Shown: piece after piece, positions 54,201 to 64,000 of the stretch
Position numbering within the stretch: position 1 is the first letter of the stretch
How the letters are laid out: every line of letters starts with the position of its first letter
Source of the DNA: Blattamonas nauphoetae
Taxonomy: Eukaryota; Preaxostyla; Oxymonadida
Length of the DNA stretch: 64,000 nt
NCBI GenBank assembly: GCA_033064195.1
Contig: JARBJD010000064.1
Location: forward strand, 1 to 64,000
Direction of reading: 5' to 3'
The notes under the pieces: model-generated
What the model saw: the letters and a program-made list of their open reading frames with translations, nothing else
Databases searched by the model: none
Told to the model about the DNA's origin: nothing
Position numbers and translations under genes: made by a program

Positions 54201-57200
54201 CAGGAGAATTCGATTTGACATTTCAAAAGCAAGGGACGACCACTCCACTGAGCATGTCAGTAACGATCACGAGTGAGACAGAAGGAAGAGGTTCAGAAGA
54301 TCTTTTTGGAGGAACGATTCTTGAATATGGAACGACTTACGAAGTGCTCTCACTGACCTCAGACACACTCCACTTCGCACTCGCTTCGTCTCTCACATTC
54401 ACCACAGATCCCGAACCATCTCGCTTGACATCTATTTCTTACGAAAGATTGTCAGATAAGGATCGGAAGGCATATTTCACAGTTGGTGGAAGAATGATGA
54501 CGAATGGTGAGAAATACACAATCATTGTGAACAAAACGGGAACAACTGTTCAGAAGACGTTTGAAGTGAGAATGAGTTCAGTAGATGTTGGAGCAGGAAG
54601 TGCGGTGTTGTTCTCGCAGACGGAAGGAGAGATTGAGCTTGACTACGACACAGAATACGAAGTGGTTGGAGTGAAAGACTCATCTCAGACACCGATTCTC
54701 TTCGAAGGAGATCTGACGTTCACAACAGGAGCTGAACCAGCTCGTCTTGTTTCGTTATGGATTGCGGGATATGATGAAAAACAGAAAGAAGTGAGATTTG
54801 AGATGAATGGGCGAGTGTTGGACACGTCGGCGATGATGAAAGTTGGTCTGAGCATCTCAAGCGAGTTGAAGCACACAGTTTCGATGAAATTCGACAGCAC
54901 GAAAGAGAAATGGGAAGGATCATCGATTCTGTTCTCGTTAGAAGGATGTGAACTGGAATATGGAAAGACATACACAGTGAGCTCGTTCCGGCAGGGTGAA
55001 GAAACTGATGAACTGTTCTTTGAAACAAACGAAGTCACAATTGGTCCAGAACCATCTCGTCTCGCCAAAATCACGCGGAATGATGATGCTGGATTGAACT
55101 CAACCACACTGACACTGTCATCGCGTCTTCTGTCTGTTGGAGAACAATACGAAGTGAAAGTGACAGGAACACCTCTCTCGTCATCAAATGCCAATCACGA
55201 GACAACATTCACTTTCACTGCATCGTCATCAACACTGAACACACTGCCACTCACACTGTATCCCTTCGAAGACGCGATTGTTGAGTATAGACACTCGTAT
55301 TCTGTGGATTGCATGAAAGTGGTTGGTGGAGATCCGATCTTCGTCGAAACAGAAATGTGTGTATTCCAAACGCCAGAAGAACCAGGTCGGATTTGTTCAT
55401 ACACTGGAATTGTTCTAAACAAAGACAGAACTCAAGTACCGATCACGTTGGAAGGGAGAGCGTTGGGTGATTCACTCGGATCGATTTGGGTGTCATTCGG
55501 AAACACTTTCTGGAAATCGTTCTCGATGCGAAGAATCTCAGAAACACTCTGCGAAGCCGACTTCCTCGTTGCTTCTTCTGAAAGTGAGACGCATCTGCAA
55601 TACGAAGGAGAATACACAGTCTGCCTGAAACCAGACGAACCAAGCACACTCCTCGTCGACTCTGGAATCACTGTCCGCATTCCTGAACCTCCTTCTTTCA
55701 CTGAAGTGAAGTTTTCGTTCACAAACTCCCTTGGGACAGGATGCATTACAATCCTGACAGGAGCAGATCTGGTGGTTGGGACAGAATACGAAGTGAAACT
55801 GAACACATCGCACACATTCTCGATTGTGGTGAAATCATCGACTCGCGCAGAATCATCGGAAATGCTGATTGGGTTTACAGGAGCTCTCGCGTATTCCACA
55901 GACATCATCATCAACTCCATCGATCCAATTGTCGAAGACTGTGGAGTCGTCCTGATGCCATCACCATTTCCTGGACAAACAGCCACTCGTCCAAATGTGA
56001 ATGAGATCTTCATTGATTCAGAAATAGGACAGAACGATTGGACATGTGGAGACTTGTGTCGTCCTTGCTCGACGATGGATGTTGCGTGGAAGATCATGCG
56101 AACACTCGACATCGCACATCCCACATTCTCACTTCTGAAAGGCAGTTCTCTGTCGTCGCAGATGACAATTGAAAGTGGAATGTTGGTTCTGATCCAAAAT
56201 GGAACGAGTCGCGAACCATCTCTGAACATTCCGTCGTCGGCAGCAGAATCAGCGACATCGGCTCTGATTGTGGTTTCGTCAGCATTTCTGAACATCCAGA
56301 ACATCGACATTGTGGTTGGATCGTCGAAACCGTCATTCGTTCTGATCTCAGCAACGTCATCGGAAATGATTCTGAAAGATGGATTGATCACAATCAACAG
56401 TTCAACAACTGAAAGTCGAAATGAGTTGGAGGAGTTGTGTTTGTGGACGACAGGACTGATTGAGCTGTTTGACACTGAACTGAGTGTGAAGAACAACGAA
56501 TTCTTCAACATCTCTCAAGGAGCGATCAGAATGAAGGGAGGACAGTTGACCATTCAAGGATCGATTTTCACAAACAATTCACCGAATGATCAGGACTTCC
56601 CATCCGCTCGTCGCAACATTGCCTGCTCTGAAAGTGGAATCGTTCACATTGGAAGCTTGGCAGCTGGCGATGGCTTCAAGAATCCATCAATGTGGATCTC
56701 ATCTGAAGGTTGCTCGATTGAGTCGACAGAAGTGAATGCACATTCTCCGCTCTTCATCCCAACACTCTCTTCTGACTCCACGTCGAAGTTGGACAAGAAG
56801 ACGAAATTGTTCACGTTGACGATTGAAGGAACGATTCTGATTCCGTGTTCGCTGTTCCTGGAAGTGTTCGAGATGGGAAAGGATGGAACCGAAGTCAACT
56901 CAACTCAGATCCCTCTCACTGTCGACTCAGCGACGTCATTCACTGAAACGAAGATCGTCGTCACACTTCCCAGTTCATCACTCGAAAATCTGGATGACTC
57001 GCTTGAATGGCGAGGACGACTGGTTTTTGGAGAGAATGAGACGACGACGAACAATTTCTTGATTCAACAGAGCTCATCTGGTCGCTTCGCTCAGTCGGTG
57101 AAAGACAACATGAAATGGTGGATTCCGCTTGTGATTGTTCTGGCATGTGCTCTTCTGGCATTGATTTTGATTGTGGTTCTGTTGAAGCGACGCCGAAACA

Positions 57201-58147
57201 AGAACAAAGCCGAGAAAGATAAGATGAATGGAGAACAACAGGAACTGGACCAGACAGACGACAAGATTGATGTGTTGAAAGACGAAGGCGACAACGACCC
57301 CAATCGAAGCTCTGTCCACACTGCTGGCCAGAAGCAACTGAATCCAGCCCTAACCTTCCACAAGAGTCATTCCCAGCTATCGCTTCAGAACACAAACATG
57401 GTGATGCCATCGTCTGCAGGTCAAGCAGCAGTTCTGATTGTGGGAGAGGATCAGTTTGGTCAGCCGAAGATCGAGGATGGATTTGTGAATCCACACGACA
57501 CACTGTTCAACAGACTTCATGGACGTGAGGAGAAGACAGAATTGAACATCTATCGAACGCGATTGGATGTGGCGAAGGCAGTTGCGAAACTGCTTTCACT
57601 TCGCTCAAGTGCTCAGGCACTTCGAAAACTGAATCCTCACTGGGTGTTGTTCACTCCTGCGAACTCGATCTGTTTCAAACTGAACGACAACAATGAACCA
57701 TCCCAAGCACAATCAACGATACCCACACTATCAGGTGCACAGAAAGAAGCGCAGGAGGAGAAGCGATGGTCAGCACCTGAAGAAGAGAACCGTTGTCATG
57801 GGATTGATGAACAGAAAGTGACGGTTTTTCGGCTCGGCCTGATCTTGTGGGAAATCACGACGGGACAAGTTCCGTTCAGTGAAACGGATGCCGTGAATGC
57901 TCAGCGGCAGCTGGGGATTGGGGTTGTTCCTCGGATGGATTCTGTTGAACCAGCTGAGTTGTCGACACTTCTTTTGGAATGTCTGGATCTGAATCCTCTT
58001 TCTCGTCCTTCTCTGGAATCAGTTGTTAGTCGTCTAGAATCGATTGAGGAAGGACAGAATGAAGCTGGAGATCTTCTGGAGCTCCCGAATCATCCACACA
58101 AACAACCATCATCGAAAAGACAAAACCCGTCTTTCCAACACACTTAG
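51233..58147 (+). CDS. receptor 5: longest copy, one in-frame TGA
   Basis: Signal peptide MPLVLLLCSIMHCAD, then a beta-helix region to about 53000 with turns such as CFFHKCTSTGDG, CMFENSHSLYGG and CAFVSCSASDYGG. About eight Ig-like repeats with a ~310-bp period follow, most opening with E-P-x-R-L (EPSRLTSISYERL, EPARLVSLWIAGY, EPSRLAKITRN). A second beta-rich block (CGDLCRPCSTM), a TM helix (WWIPLVIVLACALLALILIV), a KRRRNKNK stop-transfer and a pseudokinase (NPHWVLF, FRLGLILWEITTGQVPF, CLDLNPLSRPSLESV) complete it. All is one frame of ~2,300 codons except for TGA at 52310-52312, where the paralogue has TGC (Cys). It is either a very recent null or a copy error. Confidence 0.85.
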
Positions 58148-59308
58148 ATTCTCTCCTTTCTTTTGTTCTGTTCATCCACAATACGTATTCACTCTCACCT
58201 CACACCTGACCCCCTTCGTTCTCATTGCACTCTCATCTCATTCTATCGGAGTTTCTCTCCAATCAGTTTTCTTCTTTCTTTGTCGATATCATCTGAGCTC
58301 ACACCATCCTCGATGAGATTGACCTTTCCTTCATTCACTCACTCTCCCAACTAGAGTCGCATCACATCATCGGCGATTCGTTGTTTTAACCTCCTTCTCT
58401 CACAAATAGCTCATCTTTCTTCAGTGGTCCTCTTTGGATCACCTCCAATTTCGTTTTTCGTTCCACCCCGCCAACCAACGAATCCTGGCGAACACTACTT
58501 CGTCTTCTTGTCGAACGATGAGGAATCAATTCTGATTCCTCTTGTTCGCTGACAACCGCCATCTCACCACAATCACACACAAACAATCAACAACCCCGAA
58601 GTGAACAGCCTGAACATCTTCAGAATCAACACCGACAAAGAACACACAATCTGAACAACGACCACTTCGCCAACCTTCCAATAGTGTCTGTCTGATGGAT
58701 GTTCATTGACACCTCGTTCACTCCTCGTTGACCTCATCAGCAACCACTTATCTATCAGCACACCATCTCAGTTGCATGAAGGGATGAACAGATTGTTTTC
58801 TTGTCTTCATTCCCTCGTCGTTGATGGAGACAATCACATTGACTTCAAAGCAACCACTTTTCCATCGATGCACGATGACATCTCACCTTATGGTCTTCAT
58901 AATTCGTTCTGCTTCTGTTTTCTTGAGCTTTTGATTGTCTGTATTTGTACTCCTTGCATGCGACTGGAATGTCGATCAACAATCTGTCTCTTTGTTGATG
59001 ACCACCAAGGCTTCGCAGCCGTCTTCATTTGAGCATTCCGCGACTTCGCACGTCACCACTTCATCTGTCCGTCATATCATTGTGGAATGCCTGATTCTTG
59101 CTCTGTGAACGATTCCCACATTTCACAATCCACATCATTTTCTTTTCTTTTCCAAAATAACAGCAATCTTGACAACCAAAAGCACTCTTCATTCATCGTG
59201 ACGAGGGAGATGTGAGATGAAGGATGAGAAGCAGAATCGTTTCTGTGAGTGACCAGTTGCAAGTTGATTCCACAATACCAAAACACACTTTTCGTGATGG
59301 ACGAGCAG
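58148..59308. other. Gene-free 3' flank of receptor 5
   Basis: No credible gene. 58325-58450 matches the reversed 3' flank of receptor 2 (20098-20215), and 59155-59230 matches the 3' flank of receptor 4 (33865-33960). The stretch is therefore a mosaic of old receptor-gene flanks. Confidence 0.5.
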
Positions 59309-59310
59309 TA

Positions 59311-60927
59311 CAGTCGGTCGGACTGTTGAGTAATTTGTAACTCTCGTAATCGAGTCCCATTCTTCATTCTTGTATGATTTCTCGGTTTTACAAAAACAAA
59401 GAAACTGAAAGAGTCGTGAAGTTGTGAGAAAGTTTCATGAATGGAAAGAGTGTATTAGAAGGGGGCTTCGTGGTTCTGGAGACCAAACTTCTTTTGTTTG
59501 AGAGGTACTTTTGCTTCCTTTGCTCGACTCTCCCAGGCCTTGTTGTCCGATCTTACGTTTTCCTTAATCACCTCAAAACGGGATTGAGACACTCGGCATT
59601 GTTCTCCATCATTCCCATAGAAGACCTCCAGACCCGCTCGCTGAAAAGCTGCTCTGATGTTCTCTCCTGTGGTGGCTGACTGAAATGCACTCAAGAATTG
59701 CTGAAGACAACGACCAATTGATGACGAGTTGTCGTCGTATTTGAGACGTGAGAGTTGTCGTTTCATGATACCGAATGTCACGCAGTCTAGTGGCTGTAGA
59801 TAGTGCGTGGCATTCGGTGGGAGTGTAGAGGGCGATACCAGCATTTGAGAGAGTCAGCTCAGCCGCTTCTCCAAGATGGACACTGGAGTTGTCCACAAGG
59901 AGAACAGCTGGTGCTTTCGGCTTTCGTAGTATGGTTCGCTGTTCGGTCACGTAGTCAAGGAGAACATTCTCCAACCAACTATCAAATTTCTCCTGTGTAA
60001 ATCCTCCTTTCTCATTTTCCTCAACCACCATTTGGTCCTCATCCATTATTCCCATCTTTTCTAAGTCCTTCTCGTCCATGGGAGCACGCAACACACAGTG
60101 AAGGGGAGTGCTTTTCCATGAAGGGAGATCGCGGCCATCGCAGAGAAACGGGGACAGTTTGCGGAACTGGAAAATGAAGAGGTTTCGCAGAAAGTTCGAC
60201 AGCACCAACCACGCAATGACCAATCGAGTCTTGTTTAGGCTGATAGCCGACCTCATCGGCGTTGATGAACAGAAGTGGATGAACCGTTTTGATGAGTGAT
60301 TCGAGGTGTGTCATATATTCGTCGATGTCTTGAATTCTTACAGCCGTTCTTGAAGAAGTCATCGGAGCAGTGGAATGAAGAGCGATCTCCTTCGAATTCA
60401 ACCGAACAAAGTCATATGGGAAAGTTCGGTTGATGTCCGTTCGATTGGTTTTTCGGAAACCCAATCAAATATTTGAGATGGGATCCATGGCTGGCCTCTC
60501 AAACTGTCCTCCTTGATCAAATTTAGTAATTCTTCTTTCTGTTTTCGTGATAGTATGCTGTTTTTCTTTTCCTCTACTGGAACGTAGTAAGAGCCGTGTC
60601 GAATTTGGGAGACTTGCGATGGTGTACAACCCACTATATCTGCGATGAGTTGTCTTGGGATCGTTCCATGTATCGAAGTTTTTTCCAGTTCGATTAGTTT
60701 CTTTATCCCGTCAGCATTCGATGACCACGACAGTCGAACAATCTGATCAGCATACGTGAATGAATCGTTTCTAGGAAAGCTGACCATCAATTTTGACAGG
60801 ATGTGGAAGTGTGATACACGAGACTGACTAAGGTCTGGTACTTTTTTCATTTTCGAAGAAAACAAGAATTCTACAGTTTCGACAATGACATGACCGGTTA
60901 CAAATTACTCAACAGTCCGACTGACTG
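59311..60927 (-). mobile_element. pogo-type DNA transposon, decayed, first of an adjacent pair
   Basis: Inverted ends of ~31 bp start CAGTC[G/A]GTCGGACTG and include TTGAGTAATTTGTAAC. They match at all but one position. TA lies at 59309-59310 and 60928-60929. It carries a minus-strand transposase broken in several places. The high identity of the ends alongside a broken gene suggests mobilisation in trans. Confidence 0.88.
59455..60865 (-). pseudogene. pogo-type DDE transposase, decayed
   Basis: Pieces in order on the minus strand: an N-terminal DNA-binding region (RQLIADIVGCTPSQVSQIRHG), HPLLFINADEVGYQP (first Asp), APAVLLVDNSSVHLG (second Asp), and PPNATHYLQPLDCVTFGIMKR (third). They lie in three frames with changes near 60400-60460, 60200-60260 and 59800-59840. 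Gene order and spacing match the intact neighbour at 61136-62476, to which it is related but clearly diverged. Confidence 0.82.
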
Positions 60928-60929
60928 TA

Positions 60930-62561
60930 CTGAGGTTACACCATTCATGGAATTTGGAACTTTTCCGGCATACCACTTCACCCCATGATAATTGTTTTGC
61001 TTGAACATCTTTTCCGGAAACGACGATATCTTTATCCTGATCTTTGTAGAGATTCAACATAGAGAGATGTTATGGGAAAACTAGTGAGAAGTGAAGAAAA
61101 TGGAGTATTAAACCAACAATAAAGGAGAAAAAGACTTAATTTTGAGTGAATGATTGCGCAGTTTCATCGCTATTGTCGGCTCTGACTGTTTTCAAGATGA
61201 GTTCAATGTGTTCATCGTCCAAGACAGCGACTGGTCCCTCAGGTTCGTACTCAATTCCAATCCCACTCATGAGGAAAGCAGATTGAATGTTGTGGAGGGT
61301 AGTTGCAGTTTGATATCCTGAAAACACTTGTTGGATTGTGACTGGAAGTGGAACTGGCCCGGTCGACAGTTTGATTCGGGTTACTGTCTTCTTCACAATT
61401 CCGAAGGTTAAACGGTCCAGACTCTGAAGCAGATGAGTCGTATTGGGAGGTAGATGAAAGACAGATATTCCATGATCGGAACACATCCCTCTTGATTCTG
61501 TCGAGAGATGGAAGGCTACGTTGTCAAGGATGAGGACTGCCTTAGCGTGTGGTTTCTTTATCTCCTTTCTGATTGCCTTCACGTAGGGAATGAGCACGTA
61601 TTCAAGCCATCTTTGGTAAACCTCACAGTTGAATCCTCCTTTTGGTGAAGAATCCAACATGATTTCGCGCTCCAGGTCCAGTCCGTACTGTCGTGATTGG
61701 TCTTCACTGAGTGGCTGTTTCAGTGATACATACATGGGTAATCGGCGGCCAGAGAGGGAGATGGCGCCCATGATGGAAAATTTGATCTCCTTTTCATCTG
61801 TCGGATAATTAAGTGGAATTCTTCTGAGCCTCTGTGATCCTATAAGACGTTGAGGTCTGTTATCCTTTCTCTGTTGATACCCCATTTCGTCACAGTTCAC
61901 TAGTAGCAAGGGATGCACATTTTCAATTTCGACTTTGAGACGTGCAAAGTGTGTCATGATTGTTTCGATTTCGACTTTCATTTTCGATGAATCCCTTTCG
62001 TTGATGGTGTGGAAGCAGATTCTGTCTTTGTGTCGATTGACGAATTCATACGGCCAAGATACTGAAAGTGTTGTTTTTCCGGATGCCCGCAAGACCCATC
62101 GAACCAGATCGCTAGTGGTCCACAGTTTGAGTTCTTCACTGTCCTTCTCAATCTCGTCCAGCAGCTGCCCAACCTGTGCCCTTGAAAGAACAGCATTTGT
62201 GACGTGTTCTTGTTTTTCATGGTATGGACCATGGATTGCCTTGCTAGCCACGTTGGGAGAGCAGCCAACGATTTGTGCCAACGATTGTCTGGAAAGGGTT
62301 GGAAACGATTGTGCTTGCTGAAATGCGATGAGCTGTCGGCATCCGTCTGCAAACGATGTCCAAGAAAAAAGTTTGATGCTGAGTCCTGCCTCGAACGCCG
62401 CGAATTGCGGCCAGCCGTTCTCGCGAAGGACTCTCTCAATGTCAGCAAGTGAGAGGGTGGTGCGGTGAGCTGTCATCTTTCCTTGCTCGAAAAAAGTTTC
62501 GTATTTATGGTTCGTAAGATTTGCAGGAAAGTTCCAAATTCCATGAATGGTGTAACCTCAG
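60930..62561 (-). mobile_element. pogo-type DNA transposon with complete transposase
   Basis: Inverted ends of ~36 bp start CTGAGGTTACACCATTC and continue ATGGAATTTGGAACTTT, near-perfect. TA flanks it at 60928-60929 and 62562-62563. The left TA is the same one that ends the neighbouring element, so the two are inserted back to back. With matching ends and an open transposase this is the best candidate in the window for a recently active element. Confidence 0.88.
61136..62476 (-). CDS. pogo-type DDE transposase (446 aa, open)
   Basis: A single open frame starting MTAHRTTLSLADIERVL. The N-terminal DNA-binding region includes RQSLAQIVGCSPNVASKAIHG, a helix-turn-helix. The catalytic core has HPLLLVNCDEMGYQQRKD (first Asp), KAVLILDNVAFHLS (second Asp) and LPPNTTHLLQSLDRLTFG (third acidic region). 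Length and order are normal for pogo/Tigger-type DDE_1 transposases, which cut at the inverted ends and insert at TA. It ends 206 nt inside the left repeat; the start lies 85 nt from the right end. Confidence 0.88.
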   Translation of the reverse strand: MTAHRTTLSLADIERVLRENGWPQFAAFEAGLSIKLFSWTSFADGCRQLIAFQQAQSFPTLSRQSLAQIVGCSPNVASKAIHGPYHEKQEHVTNAVLSRAQVGQLLDEIEKDSEELKLWTTSDLVRWVLRASGKTTLSVSWPYEFVNRHKDRICFHTINERDSSKMKVEIETIMTHFARLKVEIENVHPLLLVNCDEMGYQQRKDNRPQRLIGSQRLRRIPLNYPTDEKEIKFSIMGAISLSGRRLPMYVSLKQPLSEDQSRQYGLDLEREIMLDSSPKGGFNCEVYQRWLEYVLIPYVKAIRKEIKKPHAKAVLILDNVAFHLSTESRGMCSDHGISVFHLPPNTTHLLQSLDRLTFGIVKKTVTRIKLSTGPVPLPVTIQQVFSGYQTATTLHNIQSAFLMSGIGIEYEPEGPVAVLDDEHIELILKTVRADNSDETAQSFTQN

Positions 62562-62686
62562 TAATTGGAAGCAGTCAAATTGTTGGATGTCCGGTCTCGG
62601 GGGGAGCAGAAAAACGTACCGGATGTACCATGCCGTGTGGATCGCGATGTATGTTCTAATCTCCTCCACTTCACTTTATCCAGTCA

Positions 62687-64000
62687 TCAAATCTTGAAAA
62701 GTTCATCAAACAAACATTGCGTGATCGCTGATTCACTCGACCCAGCTTCCCCGTTGGTCAAGAGAACGGCTCCCTCGTGGTTGGACGAAGAACAGTCCAG
62801 ACAGGCACAGTCGAGAAGAACGACAAAGACGAGATCTTTGGCGAAGAGGCAGCCCCCATAATCGCCAGACGAACAGGATAGGAAACTGGTCTGGTTCAAT
62901 ACGATGTCCGACGATGGCTGGGAAGTTGCGAGACACACACATCCGCCAGATCCTGTTGATGTACACGCATAGAACGATGATCGGGTGATGTTGAGAGTGC
63001 TGGCGGTGTTGGTGAGAGAGATCGGCGAATGATCATTTCCAGCAATCTCTTTGAACGTGCAATATTCGAAGAAGACAACCGAATCCTTCAAGGAAGGAAG
63101 TGGATGAGTTTGCGGTGAATAAGCTTCCGCCGATGTTCATGTCGTTGCAAACTGTGCCGTAGAGATAGTTTGAGCACCGGGCCACGTTGCATGCAACGAT
63201 CGACTGGGAAATGGAGTGTGGACAAGGTCGCTCCAGTGTGGTGCGTATACTCGTGCAATTGGAAAGATAGGCTGAAGAAAGGGTGGTGGAGATCGATTGT
63301 GAAAAAGAATTCGGGGTAAATGTTGTTTGATGTCCTGAGAACGAGAAGAGGGGGCCTGTCCCCACGACCAGTTGTGAATCGAGAACGGAGAGACTATGAG
63401 CCGATATAGACGCAAAAATCGGATGAATGAAGCTTTCATTCTGGTTATCTGTGGCTTGGAATGATTCTCCGAGTGATACGAGCGGGAGAAGCGCCGTGAG
63501 AGACGCCGAGGGGTGAGAACAGTCGACGAGGGCGACTGAGCATTCATGTTCACTATCACCAATGCTAAAGGGAGATGATTCTGAGTTTGATACAATTTTG
63601 CATCCAGAGATGGTTAAGGAGGAGGAGGACAAGTGGCTGATCGAAGTCCCCGACTGACTGCAATCGAACGAGAGATATATCAACGACACTGTGGAGTTAG
63701 TCACGGAGAACATCGTGTTGGACTGTCTTGTATTGTTGGGGAGTGGTCCGTTGACCTGCCCGTTGAGAAAGAAGTCCTGATTTTTGACGCTGATCGAGGG
63801 GAGTCTTTGTGAATGATCTCCGGCTATGGTGAACGTGGTTGAAATGAAAGAGTAGTTGGAGATGTGATATAGGCCACTTGGGAGATTGATTCCACACTCG
63901 AGAGACTGACCAGCGTTCAGTGTGAGAACAAAGTGAGTGTCAAGAATGTCTGACAAGGGAAGTGATTTGGACGAGATTTCATCCAAAAGGCTTGACACGA
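62687..64000 (-). pseudogene. receptor 6 (partial), beta-helix part
   Basis: The frame enters from beyond the right edge of the window, so its start is not visible. It encodes beta-helix turns of the receptor family (LECGINLPSGLYHISNYSF, LTISGCKIVSNSES, SQSIVACNVARCSNYLYG, GGSLFTANSSTSF). At about 63090 the frame changes and continues (YCTFKEIAGNDHSPISLTN, SFYACTSTGSGG, CACLDCSSSNHEG) to a stop at 62687. No Ig-like repeats, TM or kinase tail follow; the pogo pair starts 126 bp downstream. It is a truncated, frame-shifted copy. Confidence 0.75.

Overview
The window looks like nuclear DNA of a protist. Coding density is moderate, there are very short GT-AG introns (one of 44 bp), several eukaryotic transposon classes are present, and there is a large family of single-pass surface proteins. 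The protein style (beta-helix ectodomain, transmembrane helix, decayed kinase-like tail, plus a long helical-repeat family) fits an oxymonad such as Blattamonas. That assignment rests on recalled family resemblance and was not searched.

Layout. 1-10325: a virus-like element (Polinton/PLV-like) with two related capsid-like genes, small virion-type genes and, on the opposite strand, a fibre-like protein with an S74 chaperone domain. A TTTTTATTTTT-type motif precedes almost every gene. A pogo-type transposon (1047-2800, TA duplication) sits inside it. The first ~890 bases repeat the right end of the element in the same direction, so the window opens in a second, related copy. The right end of the element cuts into a host receptor gene. 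10326-18746: that receptor gene, split by a DIRS-type tyrosine-recombinase retroelement (11152-16417), which itself carries a 566-bp non-autonomous element in its right terminal repeat. 18747-20468: convergent 3' flanks. 20469-25985 (minus): a second receptor, interrupted near its membrane segment by a 583-bp hAT-like element. 26247-32160: a third receptor, split by a second DIRS-type element (26998-31816). 32275-33300: a decayed conserved gene.

34061-41066 (minus): a fourth receptor, broken by a nested pair of giant foldback elements (35484-38247 containing 35526-36918) and by a ~0.45-kb insertion. 41312-45480 (minus): a large helical-repeat-like host gene with short introns. 45511-47167: a decayed pogo-type element. 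48343-50977: a decayed relative of the conserved-protein class. 51233-58147: the longest receptor (about 2,300 codons), open except for one in-frame TGA. 59311-62561: two pogo-type elements inserted back to back that share one TA, the second with a complete 446-aa transposase. 62687-64000 (minus): part of a fifth receptor.

Reading across the window, the receptor genes are the common thread. They multiply by segmental duplication, change length by gaining or losing ~100-aa immunoglobulin-like repeats, and are hit again and again by mobile DNA, including the virus-like element. The receptors share a signal peptide, a parallel beta-helix (PMP/pectate-lyase-like) ectodomain, Ig-like repeats, one transmembrane helix and a kinase-shaped domain lacking the catalytic motifs, so a binding or signalling role without catalysis is the likely one.
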